NCBI GenBank assembly: GCA_963741845.1
Contig: CAVUJV010000024.1
Location: forward strand, 611,351-675,350
Reading direction: 5' to 3'
DNA from: Roseiarcus sp963741845
Lineage (GTDB): Bacteria; Pseudomonadota; Alphaproteobacteria; Rhizobiales; Beijerinckiaceae
Length of the DNA stretch: 64,000 bases
The notes under the pieces were generated by a model. The model made no database searches and was not told the origin of the DNA. It saw only the letters and a list, made by a program, of their open reading frames with translations. Numbering within the stretch: position 1 is the first letter of the stretch; the number at the start of each line of letters is the position of its first letter. Shown piece by piece: positions 26,341 to 36,002 of the stretch. A program made the position numbers and the translations under genes.

Positions 26341-28323
26341 TCAGCTGAAGCTTCGCTGGGTCTGAATGCCGTAAATGTTGATCTTGCGGTAGAGCGTTGG
26401 CCGCGAGATGCCGAGCCTCCGCGCAACCTTGCTCAGGTTGCCCCCTTCCGCCGCGAGAGCCTCCATGACCGCGCGGCGCTCCGCGTGTTCGAGGCTCTGC
26501 TCCTGCATCGGGTCGTCCTTGGCGCAGGGTCTCGATGCGCACGGCGCGCGCGCTTCGCCGCGCACGTCCTCCGGCAGATCCTCGTAGCGAACGAGCGGCG
26601 TGCCGGCGAGAAGGCTCAGGCGCGACACGAGGTTCCTGAGCTCCCGCACGTTGCCGGGCCAGCGATAGGCCTTGAGCGCCTCGATCGCGTCGGACGTGAA
26701 TTCGAGCAACGGCCGTCCCGTCTGCCCCGCGAGCTTCTCGTTGTAGTGGGCGAGCAACAGCGGAATGTCGTCCTGGCGCTCGCGCAAGGGCGGGACGTGG
26801 ATCGTCATTATGCCGATGCGATAGAAGAGGTCGCCGCGGAAACGTCCGGCATCGACCTCCTTGCGCAGGTCGCGATTGGTGGAGGCGATCAGCCTCACGT
26901 CGACAGGGCGCTCGCGCGTGTCGCCGATGCGCCGCACCATACGCTCCTCCAGAACGCGCAGGAGGAACGGCTGGATGTCGAGCGGCATTTCGCCAATCTC
27001 GTCGAGGCTGAGGACGCCGCCGTTCGCGAGCTCGAAGACGCCGGCCTTGCCTTCCTTCGACGAGCCGGTGAAGGCGCCGCCGACATGGCCGAAGATCTCG
27101 CTGCCGAAGAGCTCCCGCGTGACCGCGCCGCAATTCAGCGCGACGAACGGCTTCTGCCTGCGGTCGCTCTCGTCATGGACGAGCCGCGCGAACAGCTCTT
27201 TGCCGACGCCGGTCTCCCCTTCGATGAGAAGCGAGATTTCCGGCGAGGAGCGGGCGACGCGCCGGGCCGTGTCGACCGCGGCTTGCAGGGCCGGGCATTC
27301 GCCGACGATACAGTCCGCCGCCTTGTCGAGGCGCGCGGGCGCCGACGTCTGCCGGGCCGGCCGGGCGGTCGAGGGGCTGAACGGGAAGACGAGCGCGGCG
27401 CCGCGAATTTCGCCATCCAGCCGAAGCGGGCTGAAATGGCAGACCTGCAGCAGAGCGTCCGGAAAAGCGCTTCTCTGCGCTTTGGTGAGGTCCGTCAGAG
27501 GCCCTTCGAGAATCTTGTCTCCGCAGTCGACCAGCTGAAACCGTTCGCCGCGCGCGTCCGAGGGCGCATGCATATTGTTGACGTAAGTGGCGCGGCCGAG
27601 CCGGTCCACGATAACAAGGCCGTCGCGACTGACGTAGCCGGACGAATTGGCGATGAACGCCTCGAGAAGGCGCGTGCGCTCCTCGCGCTGCCGCTGGGCG
27701 AGCTGCTGCTCGATCTCGCGGGCGATCGCCGCGACGAAAATCGCATTGTGAGGCTGAAATATCGGCGAGTAGCCTGAAAGATCGAAGACGCCGATGACCT
27801 CGCCGTCGAGCGGATCGCGGATCGGCGCGCCGGCGCAGGTCCAGCTCTTGATGCCGGCGCAGAAGTGTTCGGCGGCGTGAACGAAGACGGGCTCTCCAGT
27901 CGCAAGCGCGGTGCCGATGCCGTTGGTGCCGACCGAACATTCGTCCCACTTGCCGCCGACCGTGAGATGGATGTCGGTTCCCGCCCGCAGCGTCGCCCTG
28001 TCTCCGAGGGCCTCGATGAGCACGCCGTCGCCGTCGGTGAGCACGATCATCGCGCCGGTGCCTTCGACCATGCGGGAGACGCTGGCGAAACAGGGGCGCG
28101 CGGCCGCGATCAGGTCGGCGTTCTTGCGGACGAGATTGTCGATCTCCTCCCGGTCCTTGTTGATGGGCGCCGCGGAGCCGCTTGCGTCGATGCCCCCCGC
28201 CAGGCTGCGCCGCCATGAGCTCTGAATAAGCGAACGCACCAGCGCTCTCTGACGCTCGCCAACGGGGCCTCCGCCGACGAAATTCGTCCAGGCGTCCATC
28301 GTTGTATGTTCATCATAGTGCAT
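26341..28323 (-). CDS. AcoR/MimR-type sigma-54-dependent activator of the prm operon
   Basis: The 660-aa activator has an N-terminal effector region with a GAF domain (SVGTNGIGTALATGEPVFVHAAEHFC, FDLSGYSPIF). A PAS-like segment and a complete AAA+ domain follow (Walker A GETGVGKE, sigma-54 loop GGAFTGS, Walker B LSLDEIGEMP, arginine region VWPGNVRELR-like at RWPGNVREL). The Fis HTH is NLSKVARRLGISRPTLYRKI. This layout matches MimR and BmoR-like regulators that sense the alkane-derived product and activate a -24/-12 promoter. I start at ATG 28323, 8 bp after GAGGT; 22 more upstream codons are open. It is convergent with the operon it most likely controls. Confidence 0.9.
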   Translation of the reverse strand: MHYDEHTTMDAWTNFVGGGPVGERQRALVRSLIQSSWRRSLAGGIDASGSAAPINKDREEIDNLVRKNADLIAAARPCFASVSRMVEGTGAMIVLTDGDGVLIEALGDRATLRAGTDIHLTVGGKWDECSVGTNGIGTALATGEPVFVHAAEHFCAGIKSWTCAGAPIRDPLDGEVIGVFDLSGYSPIFQPHNAIFVAAIAREIEQQLAQRQREERTRLLEAFIANSSGYVSRDGLVIVDRLGRATYVNNMHAPSDARGERFQLVDCGDKILEGPLTDLTKAQRSAFPDALLQVCHFSPLRLDGEIRGAALVFPFSPSTARPARQTSAPARLDKAADCIVGECPALQAAVDTARRVARSSPEISLLIEGETGVGKELFARLVHDESDRRQKPFVALNCGAVTRELFGSEIFGHVGGAFTGSSKEGKAGVFELANGGVLSLDEIGEMPLDIQPFLLRVLEERMVRRIGDTRERPVDVRLIASTNRDLRKEVDAGRFRGDLFYRIGIMTIHVPPLRERQDDIPLLLAHYNEKLAGQTGRPLLEFTSDAIEALKAYRWPGNVRELRNLVSRLSLLAGTPLVRYEDLPEDVRGEARAPCASRPCAKDDPMQEQSLEHAERRAVMEALAAEGGNLSKVARRLGISRPTLYRKINIYGIQTQRSFS

Positions 28324-28481
28324 TTGCTGAACCTCGGGCGCGTACACGCCTGTCGCCTCGGTCGGCGAGCGGATCGCGCGATCAACCAAACGAGACTAGG
28401 AACCTTCCGTCATTCGCCCCCGCGGCTTGCTTGTCCGTGTCGTCTGTCTTGCCTCCGGCGCCGTGATCCGTCGCAGTTCGA

Positions 28482-28961
28482 TCATTCGATTCCCAGGCGG
28501 GAAGCAAACTCGGCGACGAGCGCTTCCTCGCCGCCATCCGGCGACAACAGCGCGCGGTCGAGGTCGGCCAGCGTCTCGACAAGTTCGTCCGGCAGCGGAG
28601 CGGAAAAGCCATTCTCGGCGCGCGCGAGAAGAAAGACGATCTCGCCCGACTGCCGCCGGATTTCGCCGAGGTGATAGAGCTGCCGCCCCGAATTGTCGTC
28701 GACCACGATCACGCGACCGTTGATCGTCGCGCGGACGCAAGGCCGCGCCTCGGTCTCCGGGGCGGCGGCGGGGCCCAGCGCGTGAATGATCTTGCCCGAA
28801 GCCTCCGGCGCGTCGGCTTTTGGCTTCTTGTTCGCGGAATATTGACCGAGGGTCAGGTGATCGGCGAGCTTCACGATCGTCGATCGGTTCTGGTCGAGAA
28901 AAGCCTTCAGGCGGGCGTCCTGGGGACGCGGTCCGTCACTACGCGAGAAGATCTCGACCAT
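28482..28961 (-). CDS. Protein of unknown function next to the prm regulator
   Basis: The product is 159 aa from ATG 28961 behind GGAGGAG. I do not recognise the family. It has a helical N-terminus (RLKAFLDQNRSTIVKLADHLTLGQY), a Lys/Pro linker, then a beta-rich part (INGRVIVVDDNSGRQLYHLGEIRRQSGEIVFLLA) and an acidic helical end. There is no signal peptide. It lies 158 bp upstream of the AcoR-type gene on the same strand; a functional tie to alkane oxidation is possible but unproven. Confidence 0.65.
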   Translation of the reverse strand: MVEIFSRSDGPRPQDARLKAFLDQNRSTIVKLADHLTLGQYSANKKPKADAPEASGKIIHALGPAAAPETEARPCVRATINGRVIVVDDNSGRQLYHLGEIRRQSGEIVFLLARAENGFSAPLPDELVETLADLDRALLSPDGGEEALVAEFASRLGIE

Positions 28962-29610
28962 TACTCCTCCCAAGTGTCCGGCTGACCGCCGGATTATGCG
29001 CACAGCGCTACGCCGCCAGAATGGGCGCGTCAATTTGGCGCAGCATAGCGCAGCTTTCCGCAGCTTAGGCAGTACGCAGATACCACGGCGAAAGAACGGC
29101 GGTACAAAACAACCGCCCACTATGGGACGCGGATACGGGAAAAGCGAAGAACGCCCGGTCCCGATGGAATCCGGGCGCATGGTTCCGGGCCGCGAGAGGT
29201 GGTCCGGGCGCCGCGCCTCGGCCGCCGGGCGTGAACGCCGGACGCCTTGTCGGCAAGGGCGGCTTCATGGGCTCGGCGTCGGCGCCCGTTCGTCAGCCAC
29301 GCCATGGCGGCTGCGACGGATCCATCGAGCGCCACCCAGGGGATGATTGCCGCATGTCCGAAGACGATAAACACAACGTCGATTTGAATATTTCCGGAGC
29401 AGGACGGACGGTTGTGTTTAATGCAAAAGAGTGCCACCACTCCGGTCGGGCAGGGCAATATGGGCAAGACCTCCGAGATCAGGGCGCTGGCGCGGTGGCG
29501 CCTTCGATTGGCTTCCGGCTTTGCGCCAGCGGCGCAGCCGTTGGCGTGCTGTGTCCCGTCTGTTTGACGATTCGATGGGCGGGGTCTTGCGAGCGCCAAT
29601 TCCGGGTTCA
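28962..29610. other. Gene-free stretch before the RND efflux genes
   Basis: About 650 bp without a convincing gene. An ATG frame at 29354 begins plausibly (MSEDDKHNVDLNISGAG) but soon loses coding character, so I do not call it. No tRNA, palindrome or clear promoter was found. It separates the prm region from the efflux operon. Confidence 0.4.
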
Positions 29611-31221
29611 ATGAGGCGTCGCGCGCCGTGTTCGCCGGCCGGCGCCCTCGCGCTGATCGCCGCGCTGCCGCTCTCGGCCTGCGCGGTCGGCCCGGATTTT
29701 GTCACCCCGCACGCGCCCGTCGCCGCCAAATGGCAGGAGACCGCGAATCCCGGCATCAAGACCCGGCAGGAGGACTATCGGCGGTGGTGGGCGGCGTTCC
29801 GCGATCCGACGCTCAACCGCCTCGTCAACATCGCCTATGAGCAGAATCTGACGCTGATGGCGGCCGGGGCCCGGGTCATCGAGGCCCGCGCGCTGCTCGG
29901 ACAGGCCGTCGGCGAATTCTATCCCCAGACGCAGCAGGTGAGCGGGACAGCGACCTATCTTCAGCCGAGCGAAACGGACGCGACCTCGAACCCGAACAAC
30001 GCGATCACGTCGCGGCAGTTCTGGCGGGTCAATATGGGCGCGCAGGCGGCCTGGGAGCTCGACCTTTGGGGCAAGTTCCGCCGCGGCGTCGAGCAGGCGG
30101 ACGCGGCTTACCTCGCGTCAATCGCCACCTACGACGACGTGCTGGTGACGATGATCGGCGATGTGGCGACCGACTACATCAACATCCGCACGATCGAGCG
30201 CCAGATCGCAATCGCCCGGGCGAATGTCGTCAAGCAGCAGCAGGCGCTGACGATCGCCCGCGACCGGTTCCAGGGGGGAGCGACCTCGGAGCTGGACGTG
30301 TTTCAGGCGGAGAATGTGCTCGCGCAGACGCAGTCGTCCATCCCCCAGCTCACAAACCAGTTGCAGCAGACGAAAAACGCGCTCGGCGTCCTGCTCGGAA
30401 TGCCGCCCGGCTCCGTGGATGCGTTGCTCGCCGGATCTCGGGGAATCCCCTCGCCGCCGCGCAGCGTCGCGGTGGGAATTCCCGCCGACCTGTTGCGGCG
30501 ACGCCCGGACGTGCGGGCCGCGGAACTGAACGCGGAAGCGCAAAGCGCAAATGTCGGAATCGCCGCGGCCGATCTCTACCCGGCCTTCTCGCTCGGCGGC
30601 GCGCTCGGGACCCTTGTGAGCACCACCAACACCAACACGATCAATCAGCTCTTCACGTCGCCGAGCATCACCTTCGCTTTCGGTCCGTCGTTCAGCTGGC
30701 CCGTGCTCAACTATGGCCAGATCACCAATACCGTCCGCGCACAGGACGCCGAACTCCAGGCGAAACTGTTGGACTACAAGAATGTGGTGTTGAAGGCGCA
30801 GCGCGAGGTCGACAACGGCCTGAGCGGCTTTGTGCAGGGCCGGCGGCAGGCCGAATATCTGCGGCGCAGCACCGACGCGGCCAACAAGGCGCTGACGGTC
30901 GCGATCGATCAGTACCAGCTCGGAACGCGGGACTTCACGACGGTCCTGACGGCGGAGCAGAACCTCTATCAGGCGCAAAACAACCTTGCCGCCGCGCAGG
31001 GCTCCGTCGCCGTGAGCCTGACGAGCGCCTACCGCGCGCTCGGGGGCGGATGGCAGATCCGGGAAGGAAACGACTTCGTGAACGACGCCAATCGTCAGGA
31101 GATGCGCGCCCGCACGAATTATGGCGATATCCTCCCGCCGGCCGGTCAGCCCCAGCCGCAGGCGCCCGGCCTCCCTGGCCCCTCCGACGTCGGGCCGACC
31201 GTGCAGCCTCCGCAATGGTGA
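29611..31221 (+). CDS. Outer-membrane efflux lipoprotein (NodT/OprM family)
   Basis: The 536-aa TolC-like channel of a tripartite RND pump. From ATG 29611 it has a lipoprotein signal peptide with a lipobox (LPLSACAVGPDF, Cys at about residue 24). The two OEP repeats follow, with typical motifs (WWAAFRDPTLNRLVNIAYEQN, WELDLWGKFRRGVEQA, RRRPDVRAAELNAEAQSANVG, PSFSWPVLNYG) and a Pro-rich C-terminus (PQPQAPGLPGP). In-frame ATGs upstream lack a signal peptide. The stop overlaps the start of the adaptor gene, giving the order channel-adaptor-pump. Confidence 0.9.
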   Translation: MRRRAPCSPAGALALIAALPLSACAVGPDFVTPHAPVAAKWQETANPGIKTRQEDYRRWWAAFRDPTLNRLVNIAYEQNLTLMAAGARVIEARALLGQAVGEFYPQTQQVSGTATYLQPSETDATSNPNNAITSRQFWRVNMGAQAAWELDLWGKFRRGVEQADAAYLASIATYDDVLVTMIGDVATDYINIRTIERQIAIARANVVKQQQALTIARDRFQGGATSELDVFQAENVLAQTQSSIPQLTNQLQQTKNALGVLLGMPPGSVDALLAGSRGIPSPPRSVAVGIPADLLRRRPDVRAAELNAEAQSANVGIAAADLYPAFSLGGALGTLVSTTNTNTINQLFTSPSITFAFGPSFSWPVLNYGQITNTVRAQDAELQAKLLDYKNVVLKAQREVDNGLSGFVQGRRQAEYLRRSTDAANKALTVAIDQYQLGTRDFTTVLTAEQNLYQAQNNLAAAQGSVAVSLTSAYRALGGGWQIREGNDFVNDANRQEMRARTNYGDILPPAGQPQPQAPGLPGPSDVGPTVQPPQW

Positions 31222-32622
31222 GCGCCGTGAAGACCTGTCTGATCGCAGCCACAAAAGCGGCGCCCAGGATCGCCGCCATCGGGCTCATCGTTCTTTCGAG
31301 CGCGGGATGGTCCGGCGCCGCGCGCGCCGACAACGAGTTGCAGCGCCTCTGGCATGACGTCTGGGGCCGGAAGAAGGCCCCCGCCGCGCCGGCGCCCGCC
31401 GCGCCGGCTCCCGCTGCGCCGGCCGCTGAACCCCCCGCGGCGCCCGGTCCGTCGACCAGTCCGGCCGCTGCGGCGCCCTCTACGCCCTCAACGTCCACGC
31501 AAGCCGCCCCGCCGCCCGCCGCGGCGCCGCGCTTCGCAGCCCGCGCCCGCCGCATCCGCTGCGCCAGGCGGGCCGCCAATTCCGGTTGTCCTGCCGAAGG
31601 TGCAGGCCGTCAGCGAGACGGTGACGCTGACCGGCAATGCGGAGGCGGTCAGTCAGGTGAAGCTCGTCGCCCGCGTGCCGGGCTATCTTGAGCAGATCCA
31701 TTTCCAGGATGGCGCAATCGTAAAGAAGGGCGACCTTCTCTTCACGATCCAGCAGGACCAGTATCAGGCGCAGCTCGCGCAGGCCCAGGCGCAGCTCGAG
31801 GCCCAGACGGTGCTCCGGGACCATGCGCATCTCGAAGTCGGGCGCTACACGGCGCTTCTGCGCAAGCACGCGACCTCGCAGGTCGACGTCGACCACTGGG
31901 TCTATCAGGAGAAGACGGCGGAGGCGAACATCAAGGCGGCCGAGGCGCAGGTGGCGATCGCCCAGCTCAACCTCGGCTATACCGAAGTCACGGCGCCGTT
32001 CGACGGCCAGATGAGCCGGCATCTCGTCGATCCCGGCAACATGGTCGGCGGGGACGGGCAGCAGGTCGCGCTGGCCGAGATCATGCAGCTCAACCCGATC
32101 TACGTCGTCGCCAACATCAGTTCGGATCAGGCGTTGCAGATCCGTCAGAACCTCGACCAGCGCCGGTTGACGCTCGAAGACTTGCACCGGGTTCCGGTCG
32201 AAGCGGCGCTCTCGAACGAGACCGGCTTTCCCCATCGGGGCACGCTTCAGTATGTTGCGCCGCAGATCGACCCCAAGACGGGCACGCTCTACGTGCGCGG
32301 CATCCTGAACAACCCGGACCGAACCTTGCTGCCGGGAATGTTCGTCAACATTCGCCTGCCGATGGGCAAGATCACCAAGAGCGCCCTCCTCGTGCCGCAA
32401 CGGGCGCTTCAGGAGGATCAGGGCGGCCAGTTTCTGTTTGTTGTCGGCGCAGACGGCGTCGTCCAGAAACGCTACGTCCAGGTGGGCTCGATCGTCGGCG
32501 ATCTTCAGGTGGCGACGAGCGGGATCGCGCGCGACGACCGCATCGTGGTCGGAGAGCTCTGGCGTGTGACGCCGGGTGCGAAGGTAACGCCCAAACTGAC
32601 GTCGCTCGACGCGGTTCAGTAG
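31215..32622 (+). pseudogene. RND efflux periplasmic adaptor (HlyD/AcrA family), frame-disrupted in its Pro/Ala linker
   Basis: The adaptor links the inner-membrane pump to the outer-membrane channel. ATG 31215 overlaps the previous stop. The first frame gives a signal peptide (ALGLIVLSS-like stretch IAAIGLIVLSSAGWSGAARA) and a long Ala/Pro repeat linker. Near 31525-31535 the frame must move one base to reach the adaptor body (VSQVKLVARVPGYLEQIHFQDG lipoyl-like, coiled coil QYQAQLAQAQAQLEAQTVL, VTAPFDGQM, LLPGMFVNIRLP). Corrected length is 468 aa. The break lies in very GC-rich repeats where 1-nt errors are common. Without the correction the pump would lack an exported adaptor. Confidence 0.85.
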
Positions 32623-32637
32623 CGAGGACGCGCGCCC

Positions 32638-35600
32638 GTGATCTCGAAGTTTTTCATCGAGCACCCCGTCCTCGCCAATGTGCTGGCGATCGTCCTCATC
32701 GTCATCGGCGCCGTGTCGCTCTATCGGCTGCCGGTCTCCGAATATCCGAACATCGTCCCGCCGACCGTGCAGGTGACGGCGAGCTATCCGGGCGCGAGCG
32801 CCGAGACGGTCATCAACACCGTCGCCCTGCCGATCGAGAATCAGGTCAATGGCGTCGACCAGATGCTCTACATGCAGTCGACGAGCGCGCCCGACGGCAC
32901 CTACAGCCTGATCGTCACCTTCCAGATCGGCACCGACCCCAACATCGATCAGGTGCTGGTGCAGAACCGGGTTCAGCTTGCGCTGGCGTCGCTGCCTGAG
33001 CCGGTGCAGGCGCAGGGGGTCAGCGTCCAGAAGAAGAACACGGCGATCCTCCAGATCGTGACGCTCGATTCGCCGAACAGCAAATACGACAGCCTCTACA
33101 TGAGCAACTACGCGACCATCAATCTGGTCGACGTTCTTGCGCGGCTGCCCGGCGTCGGCGCCGTCAAGGTGTTCGGCTCCGGCACCTATTCCATGCGCGT
33201 CTGGATGGATCCGCAGAAGCTGCAGAGCTACGGCCTGCAGCCGAAGGACGTGATCTTCGCCATTCGCGAGCAGAGTCAGAACATCGCCGCGGGCCAGGTC
33301 GGCATGCCGCCCGCTCCGCCCGAGACGCAGTTCCAGTACACCGTGGACGTCCAGTCGCGGCTGAACGAGCCGGACCAGTTCGGCAGCATCGTCATCAAGG
33401 ACCAGACCGCCCAGGGCGGCCGGCTCATTCACCTGCGCGACATCGCGCGCATCGAACTCGGAGCGCAGACCTATTCGCAGGACTTCCGCGTCGATGGCAG
33501 GCCCGCGGCCGGCATCGCGATCTACCAGACGCCCGAGGCGAACTCGCTTCAGGTCGGAGAAGAAATCAAGTCCACGATGGAGACGCTGTCGAAGCGCTTT
33601 CCGGAGGGCCTGACCTACGCCATTCCCTATGACACGACGACCTTCGTCCGGGACTCGATCGCCGAGGTTTACCGCACGCTCTACGAGGCGGGCATCCTCG
33701 TTCTCGTCGTCATCCTCGTCTTCCTCCAGAACTTCCGCGCCGTGCTCGTGCCGGCGACGACCGTTCCCGTCACCATCATCGGCGCTTTCGCCGGCATGGC
33801 GGCGCTCGGCTTCACCGTCAATCTCTCGACCCTCTTCGGCATCGTGCTCGCGATCGGCATCGTGGTCGACGACGCGATCGTGATCGTGGAAGGCGTCACG
33901 AAGTATATCGAGGAGGGGCTCTCCGGGCACGACGCGGCGATCCGCGCGATGGACGAACTGTTCGGCCCGATCATCGGCATCACGCTCGTGCTGATGGCGG
34001 TGTTCATTCCCGCCGCCTTCGTGCCCGGGCTCACAGGCAAGATGTTCGCGCAGTTCGCGCTCGTGATCGCCGCGACCGCTTTTATCAGCGCCCTCAACGC
34101 CGCGACGCTCAAGCCGACCCAATGCGCGCAATGGCTGCGAACGCCCGTGCCGCCGGAAAAGCGCAACTTTCTCTTCCGCCTCTTCAATCATATCTACGAC
34201 CCGATCGAGCGCGCCTATACGGGCATGATCGGGCGCATGGTCCATCGCAGCGGCCTGATGGTGATCCTGGCCCTCATTGTCTCGGGGCTTGGAGTCTGGG
34301 GGCTCGTGCGCATCCCGACCGCCTTCATCCCGATCGACGATCAGGGCTATCTGATGGTCGCGGTGCAATTGCCGGAAGGGGCTGCGCTCGGCCGCACGAC
34401 CGCGACGCTGAAGGAAGCGGCGGACGCCGCCCTCAAGATCCCGGGCGTCGATCGCGTGATCTCGATTTCGGGCATGTCGATTCTCGACAACAGCGCCGAC
34501 CTTTTCAACGCCGGCGCCGCCTGGGTGATGCTGAAGCCGTTCGACGAACGGCTCAAGGCCAAGGACCAGGATCTCCTGTCCATCTTCGAGCGCCTGCAGA
34601 AGGCTGTCGCCGCGCTGCCCGACGGACGGCCTTACGTCCTGCCCCCGCCAGCCATTCAGGGCATCGGCAACGCCGGCGGCTTCCAGATGCAGCTGGAACT
34701 GCTCGGCGGCAGCACCGATTACGGGAAGCTCGGCAACATCACCAATCAGGTGATTCAGGCGGCCGCCGCCGACCCGAGCCTGCGCAACGTGCTGACGACG
34801 TTCCGCACCGAGGCGCCGCATGTGACGCTGACCGTCGACCGCGACCGCGCGCAGACGCTGCGCGTCAGCGTCGGCGACATCTTCTCGACGCTGACCGATT
34901 TCGTGGGCTCGACCTACGTCAACCAGTTCAACAAATTCGGCCTGTCGCTGCAGGTCTATGTGCAGGCGGACTCGCGCTTCCGCCAGCATCCGGAAGATCT
35001 GCTGAGCCTCTACGTGCGCAGCCAGGACGGACAGATGGTGCCGATCGGAGCGGTCGCGCATCTGGGCTCGAGCGTGGCGCCGCCTCTGCTCACCAACTAC
35101 AATCTCTTCCCGTCATCGACCATCGTCGGGGCGCCGGCGCGGGGCTACAGTTCGGGCCAGGCGCTGACGGCGATGGAGGCGATTGCCAAGAAGCTCCTGC
35201 CCGCGGACGTCGGCTACGAATGGACCGCGATGTCCTATCAGGAGAAGGTCACCGGGAATCAGCTTTATTACGTGTTCGCGCTCTCGCTGCTCCTCGTCTT
35301 CCTCGTGCTTGCCGGGCAGTATGAGAGCTGGATCCTCCCGCTCGCCGTGCTCGCGGCGGTGCCGCTCGCGCTGCTCGGCCCGGTCATCGCGCTCACCAGT
35401 CTGGGCGCGGCCAACAACCTCTACACCCAGATCGGACTCATGCTGCTCATCGCGCTTTCGGCGAAGAACGGCATTCTGATCGTCGAAGTCGCGCGCGAGA
35501 TGCGCAACGTCCATGGCAAGTCGATCTGGGAATTGGCGGTCACGGCGGCGCAGACCCGCTTCCGTCCGATTCTCATGACGTCCTTCGCGTTCATTCTTGG

Positions 35601-35805
35601 CGTGCTGCCGCTCGTGCTCGCCACGGGCGCCGGCGCGAATGCGAGGCGCTCCCTCGGCATCAGCGTCTTCAGCGGCATGATCGCTTCGACCTGCCTCGCG
35701 GTCGTATTCGTTCCGTCCTTCTTTGCGGTGCTTCAGCGATACGAGGAATGGCGCAAGAGGAAGAGCGCGCCGGCCAGGCCGGAGCCCGCGCCCTCGTCCA
35801 AATGA
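32638..35805 (+). CDS. RND multidrug efflux pump, HAE1 family (AcrB-like)
   Basis: The 1055-aa inner-membrane proton-driven pump. GTG start 15 bp after the adaptor. It has 12 membrane segments around two large periplasmic loops: TM1 at residues about 10-28 (LANVLAIVLIVIGAVSLY), and TM4 with the proton-relay Asp pair (GIVLAIGIVVDDAIVIVEGV). Conserved porter-loop motifs are PPTVQVTASYPGASAETV, GIGNAGGFQMQLEL and the late LLIALSAKNGILIVE. Intact throughout. Substrates cannot be predicted; hydrophobic toxicants or solvents would suit the setting. The family's repressor (TetR or MarR) is not encoded next to it. Confidence 0.95.
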   Translation: MISKFFIEHPVLANVLAIVLIVIGAVSLYRLPVSEYPNIVPPTVQVTASYPGASAETVINTVALPIENQVNGVDQMLYMQSTSAPDGTYSLIVTFQIGTDPNIDQVLVQNRVQLALASLPEPVQAQGVSVQKKNTAILQIVTLDSPNSKYDSLYMSNYATINLVDVLARLPGVGAVKVFGSGTYSMRVWMDPQKLQSYGLQPKDVIFAIREQSQNIAAGQVGMPPAPPETQFQYTVDVQSRLNEPDQFGSIVIKDQTAQGGRLIHLRDIARIELGAQTYSQDFRVDGRPAAGIAIYQTPEANSLQVGEEIKSTMETLSKRFPEGLTYAIPYDTTTFVRDSIAEVYRTLYEAGILVLVVILVFLQNFRAVLVPATTVPVTIIGAFAGMAALGFTVNLSTLFGIVLAIGIVVDDAIVIVEGVTKYIEEGLSGHDAAIRAMDELFGPIIGITLVLMAVFIPAAFVPGLTGKMFAQFALVIAATAFISALNAATLKPTQCAQWLRTPVPPEKRNFLFRLFNHIYDPIERAYTGMIGRMVHRSGLMVILALIVSGLGVWGLVRIPTAFIPIDDQGYLMVAVQLPEGAALGRTTATLKEAADAALKIPGVDRVISISGMSILDNSADLFNAGAAWVMLKPFDERLKAKDQDLLSIFERLQKAVAALPDGRPYVLPPPAIQGIGNAGGFQMQLELLGGSTDYGKLGNITNQVIQAAAADPSLRNVLTTFRTEAPHVTLTVDRDRAQTLRVSVGDIFSTLTDFVGSTYVNQFNKFGLSLQVYVQADSRFRQHPEDLLSLYVRSQDGQMVPIGAVAHLGSSVAPPLLTNYNLFPSSTIVGAPARGYSSGQALTAMEAIAKKLLPADVGYEWTAMSYQEKVTGNQLYYVFALSLLLVFLVLAGQYESWILPLAVLAAVPLALLGPVIALTSLGAANNLYTQIGLMLLIALSAKNGILIVEVAREMRNVHGKSIWELAVTAAQTRFRPILMTSFAFILGVLPLVLATGAGANARRSLGISVFSGMIASTCLAVVFVPSFFAVLQRYEEWRKRKSAPARPEPAPSSK

Positions 35806-35822
35806 CCCGTTGGAGGATTGGC

Positions 35823-35842
35823 GCCGCTCTCGGGAGAGCGGC
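35823..35842 (+). terminator. Hairpin downstream of the RND operon
   Basis: GCCGCTCT-CGGG-AGAGCGGC: perfect 8-bp stem with a stable tetraloop, 18 bp after the pump stop. No T-tract follows, so it may be a Rho-dependent end or a 3' stabiliser rather than a classic intrinsic terminator. Confidence 0.45.
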
Positions 35843-36002
35843 CTGCGTATGACATTGCGCTGAAGCCGGCCGCGCGGCTGTTCCGTCGTCCCGCATTCGC
35901 CCTGCGCCGAGTTCGAGAAGATCGGTCGGCCGCGGCGAAGACGTCGTGCTGTTTTGCGGCGAAGTCGATAGAAGGGCCGGGGCGCCGCGAAGGGAGGTCG
36001 GA

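Noticed and set aside
29354..29614. Small ORF starting MSEDDKHNVDLNISGAG
   Set aside because: Begins plausibly but soon becomes low-quality sequence and runs into the efflux gene start; no RBS.
31480..35061. Very long minus-strand open frame (about 1190 codons) opposite the efflux genes
   Set aside because: Antisense shadow of the RND pump and adaptor; Arg/His/Asp-rich with no domains.
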